A stretch of DNA of 64,000 bases from CAXBCP01 sp963977005 (GTDB lineage Bacteria; Pseudomonadota; Alphaproteobacteria; MPNO01; UBA830): the NCBI GenBank assembly GCA_963977005.1, contig CAXBMQ010000022.1, positions 14,222 to 78,221 of the forward strand, given 5' to 3'. The notes below the pieces were generated by a model. That model had not been told where the DNA came from and did no database searches. It was given only the letters and a program-made list of their open reading frames with translations. Positions 45,631 to 54,586 of this stretch are shown here, in pieces (positions within the stretch are counted from its first letter, which is position 1; each line of letters starts with the position of its first letter). Position numbers and translations under genes: made by a program.

Positions 45631-46669
45631 CGCCGGCCTCGTCCTCGTCATCGACGATAATCTCGTGGGAAATTTCGATCATCCGGTCAAGCGCCGCGCG
45701 CGCCTTGCCGGTATCCAGGCTCTCGGCCGCGATCGCCGCGCCGTCTTTCAGGTTGTCGGCTTTTCCGGCGACGATGAGCGCGGCGGCGGAGGTAAACAGC
45801 ACGGTGTCGCGATAGGCGCTGGGCTCGCCCGCGAGCAGCGCGGTCAGGGCGGCAGCGTTGAATTCCGCATCGCCCCCCCGGATATCCTCGATATCGCAGC
45901 GGGGCAGGCCCGCATCCTCCGGTGTCACCTCGAAGGTCTCGACCCTGCCGTCTTCCAGCGTGGCGACATGGGCCATGCCGCTGGTCGCCAGTTCGTCCAG
46001 TCCGCCCTCGCCATGGACCACCCAGGCGCGTTCGGCACCCAGTTCGCCGAGCACGCGGGCGATCGGCTCGACCCATTCGGGCGCGAAAACGCCGACCATC
46101 AGCCGGTTTACCATCGCCGGGTTCGACAATGGCCCGAGCATGTTGAAGACCGTCCGGATCGCCAGTTCGACGCGCGGGCCGGCGACATGGCGGGTGGCGC
46201 TGTGATGCCGCGGCGCCATCATGAAGCCGATTTTGGCATCGGCGATGGATTTTTCGATCAGGCGCATGTCGGCGTCGATATTGACGCCGAGCGCCATCAG
46301 GACGTCCGCCGCGCCCGATTTGGAAGACAGCGCGCGGTTGCCGTGCTTGGCGACGGGGACGCCGCAGCCCGCGACGGTCAGCGCCGACCCGGTGGAGATG
46401 TTCAGCGTGCCGCTGCGGTCGCCGCCGGTACCGACGATATCCATGGCGTCGGGCGGTGCCGAAACCTTCAGCGCTTTCGTGCGCATGACCGATGCCGCGG
46501 CCGCGATCTCGGTAACGGTTTCGCCACGCATCCGAAGGCTCATCAGGAACGCGCCGATCTGCGCCGGCGTGGCATCGCCCGACATGATGATGTCGAAGGC
46601 CGTTTCAGCCTCGTCGCGATCGAACTTCCTGCCGTCGGCAGCAAGGGCGAGTATACTTTTGAAGTCCAT
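45623..46669 (-). CDS. trpD: Anthranilate phosphoribosyltransferase
   Basis: The 348-residue enzyme transfers phosphoribose from PRPP to anthranilate. DIVGTGGDRSGTLNIST and VAKHGNRALSSKSGAADVL are the PRPP and anthranilate signatures. The C terminus carries an acidic tail. It is the first gene of the minus-strand trpD-trpC-moaC-moeA run. The usual upstream trpE and trpG are not in the window; the gene upstream is a divergent, unrelated deacetylase-like gene, so the tryptophan genes are split. Confidence 0.95.
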   Translation of the reverse strand: MDFKSILALAADGRKFDRDEAETAFDIIMSGDATPAQIGAFLMSLRMRGETVTEIAAAASVMRTKALKVSAPPDAMDIVGTGGDRSGTLNISTGSALTVAGCGVPVAKHGNRALSSKSGAADVLMALGVNIDADMRLIEKSIADAKIGFMMAPRHHSATRHVAGPRVELAIRTVFNMLGPLSNPAMVNRLMVGVFAPEWVEPIARVLGELGAERAWVVHGEGGLDELATSGMAHVATLEDGRVETFEVTPEDAGLPRCDIEDIRGGDAEFNAAALTALLAGEPSAYRDTVLFTSAAALIVAGKADNLKDGAAIAAESLDTGKARAALDRMIEISHEIIVDDEDEAGDE

Positions 46670-46851
46670 CGGTTCCCCGATCCGGTAACGAATTCAGGAT
46701 GTTTTATAGAACACCTTGGCGAGGAGCGTTAGTACGCGGATTTCCTGCCGTACGAAACGGTTTTGTGGACCTGCGCGCGGGGTCGAAACCATTCCTTAAC
46801 CATAACGCCCCGAAAATAGTCCGGGATCATCGTGAATCCGGGTAGACCGTT

Positions 46852-47949
46852 TTGTGGAAACGCATTCAGCGATTTATTGAGCCGCTTGCGGGCCAGTCCG
46901 CCGGCCCGTCCGCCTGGCCGGTCCCGGCCGGTCTTGCCGTGGGCGCGATCCTGCTCGCGGTTACCACGGTCACGCAACCCGGCGACAAATCCCCATCCTC
47001 TGCGCGACCGGCGGATAAAACCTTTGCAGGCCTGCCCGAAAAAACCGCCCCCGCCCGGATTCCGAGTTCGCAGACCCTGTTGCTGCCGCCACGCGCAGTC
47101 GCGGCCGACGAGACCAGGCGGATTGAGAAGGGCCTGCCGCGCCGGCAACCCGTTCGACCGCCGGTCGCGGAAGCGCCGGCTGGGAAGACAGGTCCGGTTG
47201 AACGTGCCCCCGCGGCATCAACGCCTGCCGCCCGCCCGTCACCGGAACGGCCGCGCATAGCGATCGTCATTGACGACATGGGCTTCGACCGGATCAATTC
47301 CGCCCGGGCGGTTCGCCTGCCGCCGGAGGTCACGCTTGCCTATCTGCCTTTTGCACCCGACGTCGCCAGACAGGTCCGCCGCGCCCGCCTCAAGGGGCAT
47401 CCGGTGATGCTGCATTTGCCGATGGAAGCGCCCGACCATGGCGGCAAGCCAGGGATGAACGTGCTGTCGGTCGCGTCGGGGCCTGAGGAACTGCGACGCC
47501 GGCTGACCGATATCCTGGGCCGCTTCGGCGGCTATACCGGCGTCAACAATCACATGGGCAGCACGTTCACCCGCGACCGCGCGCGGATGAATATCGTTAT
47601 GTCGGAACTGAGAAGACGCGGTTTGTTCTTTCTCGATTCCCGGACAAGCGGAAGCTCGATCGGCGCGGCGGCGGCAGCGGATGCCGGCATCGCACACGCG
47701 ACCCGCGATGTCTTTCTGGATCACGAGCCCGATCCGAAGAAAATCCGCGCGCGCATCGCCGAAACCGAGCGCATTGCGCGCGAGGCCGGGCAGGCGATCG
47801 CCATCGGGCATCCGCGCACCGCGACCATGAATGCGATTGCCCCGTGGCTGTGGGGCCTGAAGGCGCGGGGCTTCGATCTGGTCCGGCTCGATGCGCTTTT
47901 GACGCGGGTCGAGCGGAAAAAACTGGCGCAGGTCCGGACGGCGGAATAA
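46852..47949 (+). CDS. Periplasmic divergent polysaccharide deacetylase (YibQ family)
   Basis: The product of 365 residues has a single N-terminal membrane anchor (about residues 24-42), a Pro/Ala-rich linker of about 85 residues and a deacetylase-like domain. This opens with PRIAIVIDDMGFDRINSARA and continues with GHPVMLHLPMEAP, GVNNHMGSTFTRDR and FFLDSRTSGSSIGA, the pattern of the divergent polysaccharide deacetylase family. In many species the family lies beside envC/ctpA cell-wall genes; here it is alone. The true activity is unproven. The start is a TTG without a strong ribosome site, so the N terminus is uncertain. Confidence 0.82.
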   Translation: MWKRIQRFIEPLAGQSAGPSAWPVPAGLAVGAILLAVTTVTQPGDKSPSSARPADKTFAGLPEKTAPARIPSSQTLLLPPRAVAADETRRIEKGLPRRQPVRPPVAEAPAGKTGPVERAPAASTPAARPSPERPRIAIVIDDMGFDRINSARAVRLPPEVTLAYLPFAPDVARQVRRARLKGHPVMLHLPMEAPDHGGKPGMNVLSVASGPEELRRRLTDILGRFGGYTGVNNHMGSTFTRDRARMNIVMSELRRRGLFFLDSRTSGSSIGAAAAADAGIAHATRDVFLDHEPDPKKIRARIAETERIAREAGQAIAIGHPRTATMNAIAPWLWGLKARGFDLVRLDALLTRVERKKLAQVRTAE

Positions 47950-47983
47950 CGTCGGGTTTTCGATACATCCCGGAGCCGCCGCC

Positions 47984-48541
47984 TTGATCCGCCCCTGCAC
48001 AGATGCCGATTTCGATGCTGTTCTGTCCATCGTCAACGACGGTGCCGAAGCCTATCGGGGGATCATCCCGGCGGATCGCTGGAAGGAACCGTACATGCCG
48101 GCTGACGAGCTGCGCCATGAAATCGCCTCGGGCGTGTCGTTTTCGGGCGCAGAGGCGGGGGGCAGTCTCGTCGGCGTCATGGGCGTCCAGCCGGTCGACG
48201 ATGTCATCCTTATCCGTCATGCCTATGTGCAGACCGGCCGCCAGAATCGCGGCATCGGCTCGGAGCTTCTGACGCATCTGATCGCCCATGCGCCGCGTCC
48301 GGTTCTGATCGGGACGTGGAAGGCCGCACGCTGGGCCGTGCGATTTTACGAGAAGCACGATTTCGGGCTGGTCGAAGGCGACGAAAAAAACCGTCTGCTC
48401 CGACGCTACTGGGATATACCCGACCGCCAGGTTGAAACCTCGGTGGTGATGGCGGACCCCAGGGCGCTCCGCGAAATCGTCAGGACACCGTTACCGCCGC
48501 GTGAAGACGGCGATGACGGAATCGACATTTTCAATCTCTGA
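47984..48541 (+). CDS. GNAT-family N-acetyltransferase
   Basis: The 185-residue protein starts MIRPCTDADFDAVLSIVNDG and has the acetyl-CoA-binding motif QNRGIGSELLTHLI, followed by WKAARWAVRFYEKHDF. The substrate is unknown. A TTG start is supported by GGAG nine bases upstream and by similarity starting at that point. The C-terminal 35 residues are an acidic extension. It lies between the deacetylase-like gene and convergent ppiD without clear functional ties. Confidence 0.85.
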   Translation: MIRPCTDADFDAVLSIVNDGAEAYRGIIPADRWKEPYMPADELRHEIASGVSFSGAEAGGSLVGVMGVQPVDDVILIRHAYVQTGRQNRGIGSELLTHLIAHAPRPVLIGTWKAARWAVRFYEKHDFGLVEGDEKNRLLRRYWDIPDRQVETSVVMADPRALREIVRTPLPPREDGDDGIDIFNL

Positions 48542-48574
48542 ACACGGCGACCTGTGCGCGGCTGAAAACCCCGG

Positions 48575-50491
48575 TCAGCGGCCGCCCGCGCTGCCATAGC
48601 CCTGGCCGGAGAAATAGGCGTCGAGCCCGGCCTGATTGATCGACACCGAATACTCGTCGCGCAGAGCCCGCGTGTATTCCGACAGCACATCGTTGGCAAT
48701 CGCGCTGGTCAGCGTTTCCTGGAGTCGCTTGAAATCGCCGTCATCTGCGCTCGGCGGATTGCTCTGGATATCCTTCAGGCGGGCAACCGCGAACCCGTCC
48801 GCGGTCTGCTGCATCACGATATCGCCGGTCTTGGCCTTGAACAGTTCGGGCAGCAGGGCGCGGGGAATGATCGTGTCGGTGCCGGTGCCGAAACGGGACA
48901 CGGGCTTGCTGTTTTCGACCAGGAGATCGTGTTTCCGGGCGGCTTCCGACAGCGGCATGCCGCCCTTGGAGGCGTCGCGGATTTCCTCGGCCGTCTTTTG
49001 GGCGATTTCGTTCAGCTTGTCGGTTTTCCACGCTGTCTCGACCGCGGCGCGAACCTCGCTCAGCGGCCGTTTGGCCGCTTCGATGACCTGATCCACACGG
49101 AGCATGAAATACCCGCCCTCGGCGGTTTCGATCAGGTTGCTGGTGGCGCCCTCTTTCAGGGAAAACGCGGTTTCCATGAAACTCGTGTCGACCGGCAGGC
49201 CCGACACCACCGTTCCCGACTGAAGTTTCCGGGCGACATCGATGGGTTCGGTCTTGGTGATCCGGATGCCTGCCTCCTGCGAGGCGTCCTCGATCGAAGA
49301 ACCGCCGGCGAGCGCGTCTTCAACGCGGTTGGCGCGGGTGACCAGGTCGTCGAGCGCCATTTCCTTCGAGAGATCGCTGGCGATCTCCTTGCGGACTTCG
49401 GCAAGCTTGGGTTCCCGCCCGGGCTGGATCTCGGTCACGCGAATGATATGCCAACCGAGCGGCGATTTCGTCGGCGCCGTGAACTGACCTTTCTCCAACG
49501 CGAAGGCGGCCTTCGCGAGATCGGGCAGCAGGTCGGGCGCGGTTACGAGGCCCAGTTTAATGTCGTCGCCCGATTTGCCGGTCGCCTCTTTCGAGACGGC
49601 TTCAAAGCTGCGGCCTTCGGACAGGGTCGCATGCGCCTTCTTCGCGGTCGCTTCGTCCTTGATCAGGATCTGCTCGAGCCGGCGGCGCTCCGGCACCGAC
49701 AGACCGCTAAGGCGATCTTCGTATTCCCGCTGGATTTTCTCCTCCGACGGCGAAAGTTCCTTGGCGACCTGATCGGGGTCCATGTGGAGCACGGAAAGCC
49801 GCCGGTATTCGGGGGCCCTGAACTGATTGGCATTCTTTTCGAGATAGGCGTTGAGATCGGCGTCCGTCGGCGTCGGCGCGCTTGCGAGCGCCGCGCGCTT
49901 GATCCTGACGACATCGGCCGACCGGCGCTCGTTCCGATAGCGATAGACCGTTTCGGCAAGCTGCGGCGGGGCAGCGGCACCCGCGGAGATGACACCGCCG
50001 ATGTAGTCCTGTTGCGTGTCCTGGCGGAGCGAAGCGACATACATGGCTTCCGATACCCCGTTATTCGCCAGGGTTACCTGAAACACCGACCGGTCGAACT
50101 GGCCCAGCGCGTTGCGGAACGCGGGTTGACGCCGGATGGCCTCGATCACCTGTTCGTCGCTGACAAGAAGGCCGAGATCCGCCGCCTGGAGACCCAGGAG
50201 ACGACGGGAAATGAGCCCGTTCAGCGTAGATTCCGCGAGCCCGAGGTTTCGCGCCTGCTGGGCGTCGATGTTCCCGATACGGGCCCGGATACGGCTCATC
50301 TCGCGCTGGAACTGCTCCTGGAATTCGCGCTGCGTGATCGGCGTCCCGTCGACCTCGGCGACCTGGTTGTAGTTGGCGCCCGGTGTGACCATGTCGCCAA
50401 TGCCCCAGACGGCAAAGCTGATGATCAGCAAAACGGCAAGAATGGTGATGACAACCTTGCCAACACCCTTTTTCATTTTCTCGAGCAGCAT
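48575..50491 (-). CDS. ppiD: Membrane-anchored periplasmic peptidyl-prolyl isomerase PpiD family
   Basis: The 638-residue protein has an N-terminal anchor (ITILAVLLIISFAVWGIGDM), a SurA_N-like chaperone domain with VDGTPITQREFQEQFQREM, one parvulin-type domain around residues 260-360 (KSPLGWHIIRVTEIQPG) and a long C-terminal chaperone part. PpiD sits near the Sec translocon and helps exported proteins fold. The length matches the family. It is divergent from tpiA, a frequent alphaproteobacterial arrangement. Confidence 0.92.
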   Translation of the reverse strand: MLLEKMKKGVGKVVITILAVLLIISFAVWGIGDMVTPGANYNQVAEVDGTPITQREFQEQFQREMSRIRARIGNIDAQQARNLGLAESTLNGLISRRLLGLQAADLGLLVSDEQVIEAIRRQPAFRNALGQFDRSVFQVTLANNGVSEAMYVASLRQDTQQDYIGGVISAGAAAPPQLAETVYRYRNERRSADVVRIKRAALASAPTPTDADLNAYLEKNANQFRAPEYRRLSVLHMDPDQVAKELSPSEEKIQREYEDRLSGLSVPERRRLEQILIKDEATAKKAHATLSEGRSFEAVSKEATGKSGDDIKLGLVTAPDLLPDLAKAAFALEKGQFTAPTKSPLGWHIIRVTEIQPGREPKLAEVRKEIASDLSKEMALDDLVTRANRVEDALAGGSSIEDASQEAGIRITKTEPIDVARKLQSGTVVSGLPVDTSFMETAFSLKEGATSNLIETAEGGYFMLRVDQVIEAAKRPLSEVRAAVETAWKTDKLNEIAQKTAEEIRDASKGGMPLSEAARKHDLLVENSKPVSRFGTGTDTIIPRALLPELFKAKTGDIVMQQTADGFAVARLKDIQSNPPSADDGDFKRLQETLTSAIANDVLSEYTRALRDEYSVSINQAGLDAYFSGQGYGSAGGR

Positions 50492-50558
50492 TCGTCCTCC
50501 AGTACCTTGCCGCGGCGCCGGCGGGAAGGTCGTTTTAAAGCGCGCGCATCATAGGCAG

Positions 50559-50574
50559 GCCGCCCATGGGCGGC
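50559..50574. repeat. Perfect 16-bp palindrome in the ppiD-tpiA gap
   Basis: GCCGCCCATGGGCGGC is a perfect inverted repeat between the divergent ppiD and tpiA genes, 67 bases upstream of ppiD. It could be a regulator site or simply a GC-rich hairpin; no second copy is seen. Confidence 0.4.
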
Positions 50575-50718
50575 AAGGCAATCCGGCGTGATTGCAGGCC
50601 CGGTCTGCGCGACGGTGCATAAGCAGACCGCAGACGGACGGGGTGCCGGGCGATTGGCGCTGGGCCCGCCATGTGCTAAAAACCGCGCCGCCCGGAAATT
50701 TAGGAAATATGGACTGCA

Positions 50719-51477
50719 ATGACCCAATCCCTTCGCCCACTGATTGCCGGAAACTGGAAGATGCACGGCACCATTGCCTTTGCAACCGAGCTTGCCGGAT
50801 CCCTTGCAGATAGGACCTCCGGTGCCGGAAACAACGGGGTCGACATGCTTCTGTGTCCGCCGGCGCCATTGCTCGGGGCCGTGCGGAGCGCTCTCGGCGA
50901 GTCCGCGATCGCACTGGGCGGCCAGGATTGCCATGCAGAGGAACAGGGCGCGCATACCGGCGATATCTCGGCCGCCATGCTGCGCGACGCCGGATGTGCC
51001 TATGTGATCGTCGGGCATTCCGAGCGCCGGGCCGATCACAACGAGGACGATGCAGCGGTCCGCGCGAAGGCGTCCGCCGCGCAGGCGAGCGGCCTGGTGC
51101 CTGTGATCTGCATCGGCGAAACGCTTGCCGAGCGGGAAGCGGGCAGGGCGGTCGACGTGGTCACGGGACAGCTTCGCGGCTCCGTTCCCGAAGGATCCTC
51201 TGCCTCCACCATCGTTGTCGCCTACGAGCCCGTCTGGGCCATCGGGACCGGCCGGACCCCGACGCTCGAGGATATCGCCGAAGTTCACGACGCCATCCGG
51301 GCGGCGCTGAAGGACGTTTCGGGCGATTTCGGGGGGGTGCGGATTCTGTATGGCGGGTCGGTGAAACCCGAAAACGCCGCGGATATTCTGGCGGTTTCCA
51401 ACGTAAACGGGGCGCTGGTGGGCGGGGCAAGCCTGAAGTCCGACGATTTCTGGGCAATTGCCGAGGCCGCATCCTGA
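50719..51477 (+). CDS. tpiA: Triosephosphate isomerase
   Basis: The 252-residue TIM-barrel enzyme interconverts dihydroxyacetone phosphate and glyceraldehyde 3-phosphate in glycolysis. It shows LIAGNWKMHGT with the catalytic lysine, YVIVGHSERRADH with the catalytic histidine and VVAYEPVWAIGTGRTPTLED with the catalytic glutamate and mobile loop, and ILYGGSVKPENA near the end. It precedes secG by about 107 bases and has an AGGAAA ribosome site. Confidence 0.97.
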   Translation: MTQSLRPLIAGNWKMHGTIAFATELAGSLADRTSGAGNNGVDMLLCPPAPLLGAVRSALGESAIALGGQDCHAEEQGAHTGDISAAMLRDAGCAYVIVGHSERRADHNEDDAAVRAKASAAQASGLVPVICIGETLAEREAGRAVDVVTGQLRGSVPEGSSASTIVVAYEPVWAIGTGRTPTLEDIAEVHDAIRAALKDVSGDFGGVRILYGGSVKPENAADILAVSNVNGALVGGASLKSDDFWAIAEAAS

Positions 51478-51584
51478 CCGTCGGGATACCGGAATACGGC
51501 AAAGATTGACGGAAAACGCCAAATTTTCTGGCCAAACGGCCAAATTGGCATTACATACCGCCGCGTAATGAAGGCTGAAAGTCC

Positions 51585-51923
51585 ATGATCCAGGTTCTGC
51601 TGATAATCCATCTCTTTCTCGCGATCGGTCTCGTGATCGTCGTGCTTTTGCAGCGAAGCGAGGGCGGCGCTCTCGGCATGGGCGGCGGCGGCGGTGGCAC
51701 GATGGGCGGACTGATGACCACGCGGGGGTCTGCAAACCTGCTAACCCGGGCGACGGCGGTTATCGCGGCGTGTTTCATCACGACCAGTCTGCTGCTCGCG
51801 ATCCTGTCTTCGTCCAACCGGGCGCCGACATCGATCCTCGATCAGCAAGGTGCGCCGCAGACCCAGCAGACGATTCCGGCGCCGGTTGCGCCGGCGGTGC
51901 CCGCCGTGCCGGTCGCGAAGTAG
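51585..51923 (+). CDS. secG: Preprotein translocase subunit SecG
   Basis: The 112-residue membrane protein has two helices, VLLIIHLFLAIGLVIVVLLQ and TRATAVIAACFITTSLLLAI, joined by the conserved loop RSEGGALGMGGG, typical of SecG. It assists SecYE in protein export. The C-terminal tail is Pro/Ala/Val-rich. The order tpiA-secG-pyrG is standard. Confidence 0.94.
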   Translation: MIQVLLIIHLFLAIGLVIVVLLQRSEGGALGMGGGGGGTMGGLMTTRGSANLLTRATAVIAACFITTSLLLAILSSSNRAPTSILDQQGAPQTQQTIPAPVAPAVPAVPVAK

Positions 51924-52010
51924 ATATCCACAGAAGCGATTCGTTTTTTTCCGAAATAGTCTTTCAGGCGGGGTTCGTAATCCCCCGGAAGTAATGTAGT
52001 TTATCGCTCC

Positions 52011-53642
52011 ATGACGCGGTTTGTATTCATCACCGGCGGCGTGGTTTCATCACTCGGCAAGGGGCTGGCCTCGGCCTCCCTCGGCGCGCTTTTACAGGCG
52101 CGGGGCTATCGTGTGCGACTGCGCAAACTGGACCCTTATCTGAATGTCGATCCGGGCACCATGAGCCCGACCCAGCACGGCGAGGTGTATGTCACCGACG
52201 ACGGCGCGGAGACCGATCTGGATCTCGGCCATTACGAGCGGTTTACCGGTGTCGCGGCACGCCGGACGGATAACGTCACGACCGGGCGGATCTACACAAA
52301 CGTGATCGAGAAGGAACGGCGCGGCGACTACCTCGGCGCGACCGTGCAGGTCATCCCGCACGTGACGGACGCCATCAAGGAATTTGCACTCAGCGATGTC
52401 GAGGACGAGGACTTCGTTCTGTGCGAGATCGGCGGCACGGTCGGCGATATCGAAAGCCTGCCGTTCCTCGAAGCGATCCGCCAGCTCGGCAACGAGCTAG
52501 GACGCGAACGCTCGATGTTCGTGCATCTGACCCTGGTACCGTACCTGAAATCTGCGGGCGAGCTCAAAACCAAGCCGACCCAGCATTCGGTCAAGGAACT
52601 CCAGAGCGTCGGCATTCAGCCGGATATGATTCTCTGCCGCTGCGAACAGGACATCCCGGCCGGAGAGCGCCGGAAGATTGCGCTGTTCTGCAATGTGCCG
52701 GTCGACAATGTCATCAGCGCCCCCGATGTCAGCACCATTTACGAGGTGCCGATCTGCTACCACGACCGGGGCATGGACAAGCAGATGACCCGGCATTTCG
52801 GTCTGGAAGACGACGGCGAGAACCTCGACCTCAGCCGGTGGACCTATATCACCAACCGGGTGAAAAACCCGGAAGGCGAGGTGACGATCGCGGTGGTCGG
52901 CAAATACACGAACCTGCTCGATTCCTATAAGTCGCTTGCGGAAGCGCTGGATCACGGCGGTATCGCGAACAATGTGCGCGTCAACATGAACTGGATCGAT
53001 TCCGAGATTTTCGAATCCGAGGATGCGGTCCACCATCTGTCCGACGTGGAAGGCATCCTCGTACCCGGCGGATTCGGCGAGCGCGGCGCCGAGGGCAAGA
53101 TCGCCGCCGTCCGGTTCGCCCGGGAACACAACGTGCCCTATTTCGGCATCTGTTTCGGCATGCAGATGGCCGTGATCGAGGCGGCGCGCAGCCTGGCGGG
53201 CATCGAAGGCGCCGGCTCGACGGAGTTCGGCACCTGCGCGGAGCCGATCGTCGGGCTCATGACGGAATGGATGCGCGGGAACGAAATCGAGCGACGCGGC
53301 AGCGGCGACGATCTGGGCGGGACCATGCGCCTCGGCGCATACGATTGTGCGCTCGCCGAAGGCAGCCTCGTCCGGGACATATACGGCCAAGCGGATATCA
53401 GCGAACGTCACCGCCACCGTTACGAAGTGAACATCAATTACCGCGACAGGCTGGAGGCGGCAGGGGTGAAATTTTCGGGATTGTCGCCCGACGGCATCCT
53501 GCCCGAAATCATCGAGTTGCCCGATCATCCCTGGTATGTCGGGGTCCAGTTTCACCCGGAGCTCAAATCCAAGCCGTTCGATCCCCATCCGCTGTTCACA
53601 TCGTTCATCCGCGCCGCGATGGACCGGTCGCGGCTGGTGTAG
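52011..53642 (+). CDS. pyrG: CTP synthase
   Basis: The 543-residue enzyme aminates UTP to CTP. The synthetase domain opens with VFITGGVVSSLGKGLASASL and contains DPYLNVDPGTMSPTQHGEV. The C-terminal glutaminase domain has the nucleophile Cys in YFGICFGMQMAVIEAAR and the His-Glu pair in VQFHPELKSKPFDPH. CTP is the co-substrate of kdsB, cdsA and the cytidylyltransferase-like protein at the right end. kdsA starts three bases after it. Confidence 0.97.
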   Translation: MTRFVFITGGVVSSLGKGLASASLGALLQARGYRVRLRKLDPYLNVDPGTMSPTQHGEVYVTDDGAETDLDLGHYERFTGVAARRTDNVTTGRIYTNVIEKERRGDYLGATVQVIPHVTDAIKEFALSDVEDEDFVLCEIGGTVGDIESLPFLEAIRQLGNELGRERSMFVHLTLVPYLKSAGELKTKPTQHSVKELQSVGIQPDMILCRCEQDIPAGERRKIALFCNVPVDNVISAPDVSTIYEVPICYHDRGMDKQMTRHFGLEDDGENLDLSRWTYITNRVKNPEGEVTIAVVGKYTNLLDSYKSLAEALDHGGIANNVRVNMNWIDSEIFESEDAVHHLSDVEGILVPGGFGERGAEGKIAAVRFAREHNVPYFGICFGMQMAVIEAARSLAGIEGAGSTEFGTCAEPIVGLMTEWMRGNEIERRGSGDDLGGTMRLGAYDCALAEGSLVRDIYGQADISERHRHRYEVNINYRDRLEAAGVKFSGLSPDGILPEIIELPDHPWYVGVQFHPELKSKPFDPHPLFTSFIRAAMDRSRLV

Positions 53643-53645
53643 CCG

Positions 53646-54488
53646 ATGACTGTCCCCAACCGTATCCGGATCGGCAATGTCACGGTCGCCAACGATGCGC
53701 CGTTCGTTCTGATTGCCGGGCCCTGCGCGCTGGAAAGCCGGGACCATGCGATGGAAATGTCGTCGGCGCTGGTCGAGATCACCTCGAAGCTGGGGATCGG
53801 GCTGATCTATAAAAGCTCGTTCGACAAGGCGAACCGCACGTCGCTCGACAGCCCGCGCGGGATGGGGCTGGCCGAAAGCCTGCCGATCCTCGCCGACGTC
53901 CGCGAAACCCACGGCTGCCCGGTCCTGACGGATATCCACCTGCCGGATCAATGCGCCCCCGTCGCCGAAGCGGTCGATGTGCTTCAGATCCCTGCATTTC
54001 TCAGCCGCCAGACCGACCTGATCGTGGCCGCCGCCGAAACCGGCAGGGCGCTGAATATCAAGAAGGGCCAGTTTCTTGCGCCGTGGGACATGGCGAACGT
54101 GGTCAAGAAAGCCCAGGCCGCGGGCAATAACAGCGTCATGCTGTGCGAGCGCGGGGCCTCGTTCGGCTACAATACGCTTGTGTCCGATATGCGGTCGCTG
54201 CCCATCCTGGCGCAAACCGGTTGTCCGGTGGTTTACGATGCGACCCACTCCGTCCAGCAGCCCGGAGGTCAGGGCGATGTTTCCGGCGGCCAGCGTGAAT
54301 TCGTGCCCGTTCTTGCCCGCGCGGCACTGGCTATCGGCGTGGGCGCGGTGTTCATGGAAACCCATCAGGATCCGGACAGCGCGCCTTCGGACGGACCCAA
54401 CATGGTTCGGCTAAAGGAATTGCCGGGCATTCTTCAGACCCTGGTCGAGATCGACCGCATCGCCAAGGCGAACCCCGTCGAAATCTGA
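53646..54488 (+). CDS. kdsA: 2-dehydro-3-deoxyphosphooctonate aldolase (KDO-8-P synthase)
   Basis: The 280-residue enzyme condenses phosphoenolpyruvate and arabinose 5-phosphate, giving KDO-8-phosphate for the lipopolysaccharide core. It shows FVLIAGPCALESRDHAMEM, the GLIYKSSFDKANRTS segment, KGQFLAPWDM and DATHSVQQPGGQGD. The gene sits between pyrG and eno, so phosphoenolpyruvate supply and use are neighbours. A tandem 11-base duplication spans its stop codon. Confidence 0.97.
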   Translation: MTVPNRIRIGNVTVANDAPFVLIAGPCALESRDHAMEMSSALVEITSKLGIGLIYKSSFDKANRTSLDSPRGMGLAESLPILADVRETHGCPVLTDIHLPDQCAPVAEAVDVLQIPAFLSRQTDLIVAAAETGRALNIKKGQFLAPWDMANVVKKAQAAGNNSVMLCERGASFGYNTLVSDMRSLPILAQTGCPVVYDATHSVQQPGGQGDVSGGQREFVPVLARAALAIGVGAVFMETHQDPDSAPSDGPNMVRLKELPGILQTLVEIDRIAKANPVEI

Positions 54489-54501
54489 CCGAAATCTGAC
54501 C
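54480..54501. repeat. Tandem 11-bp duplication across the kdsA stop codon
   Basis: GAAATCTGACC occurs twice in direct succession. The first copy contains the last kdsA codons and the TGA stop. It repeats the pattern seen at the comEC stop. Confidence 0.85.
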
Positions 54502-54586
54502 CGTTTGCGGCGTCAGGCGTTGCGCTGAGACGGTGCGAACGCTATCACTCCGGCCTTGATTGAAATCGTTTCCCCGGGGAAAAGCC

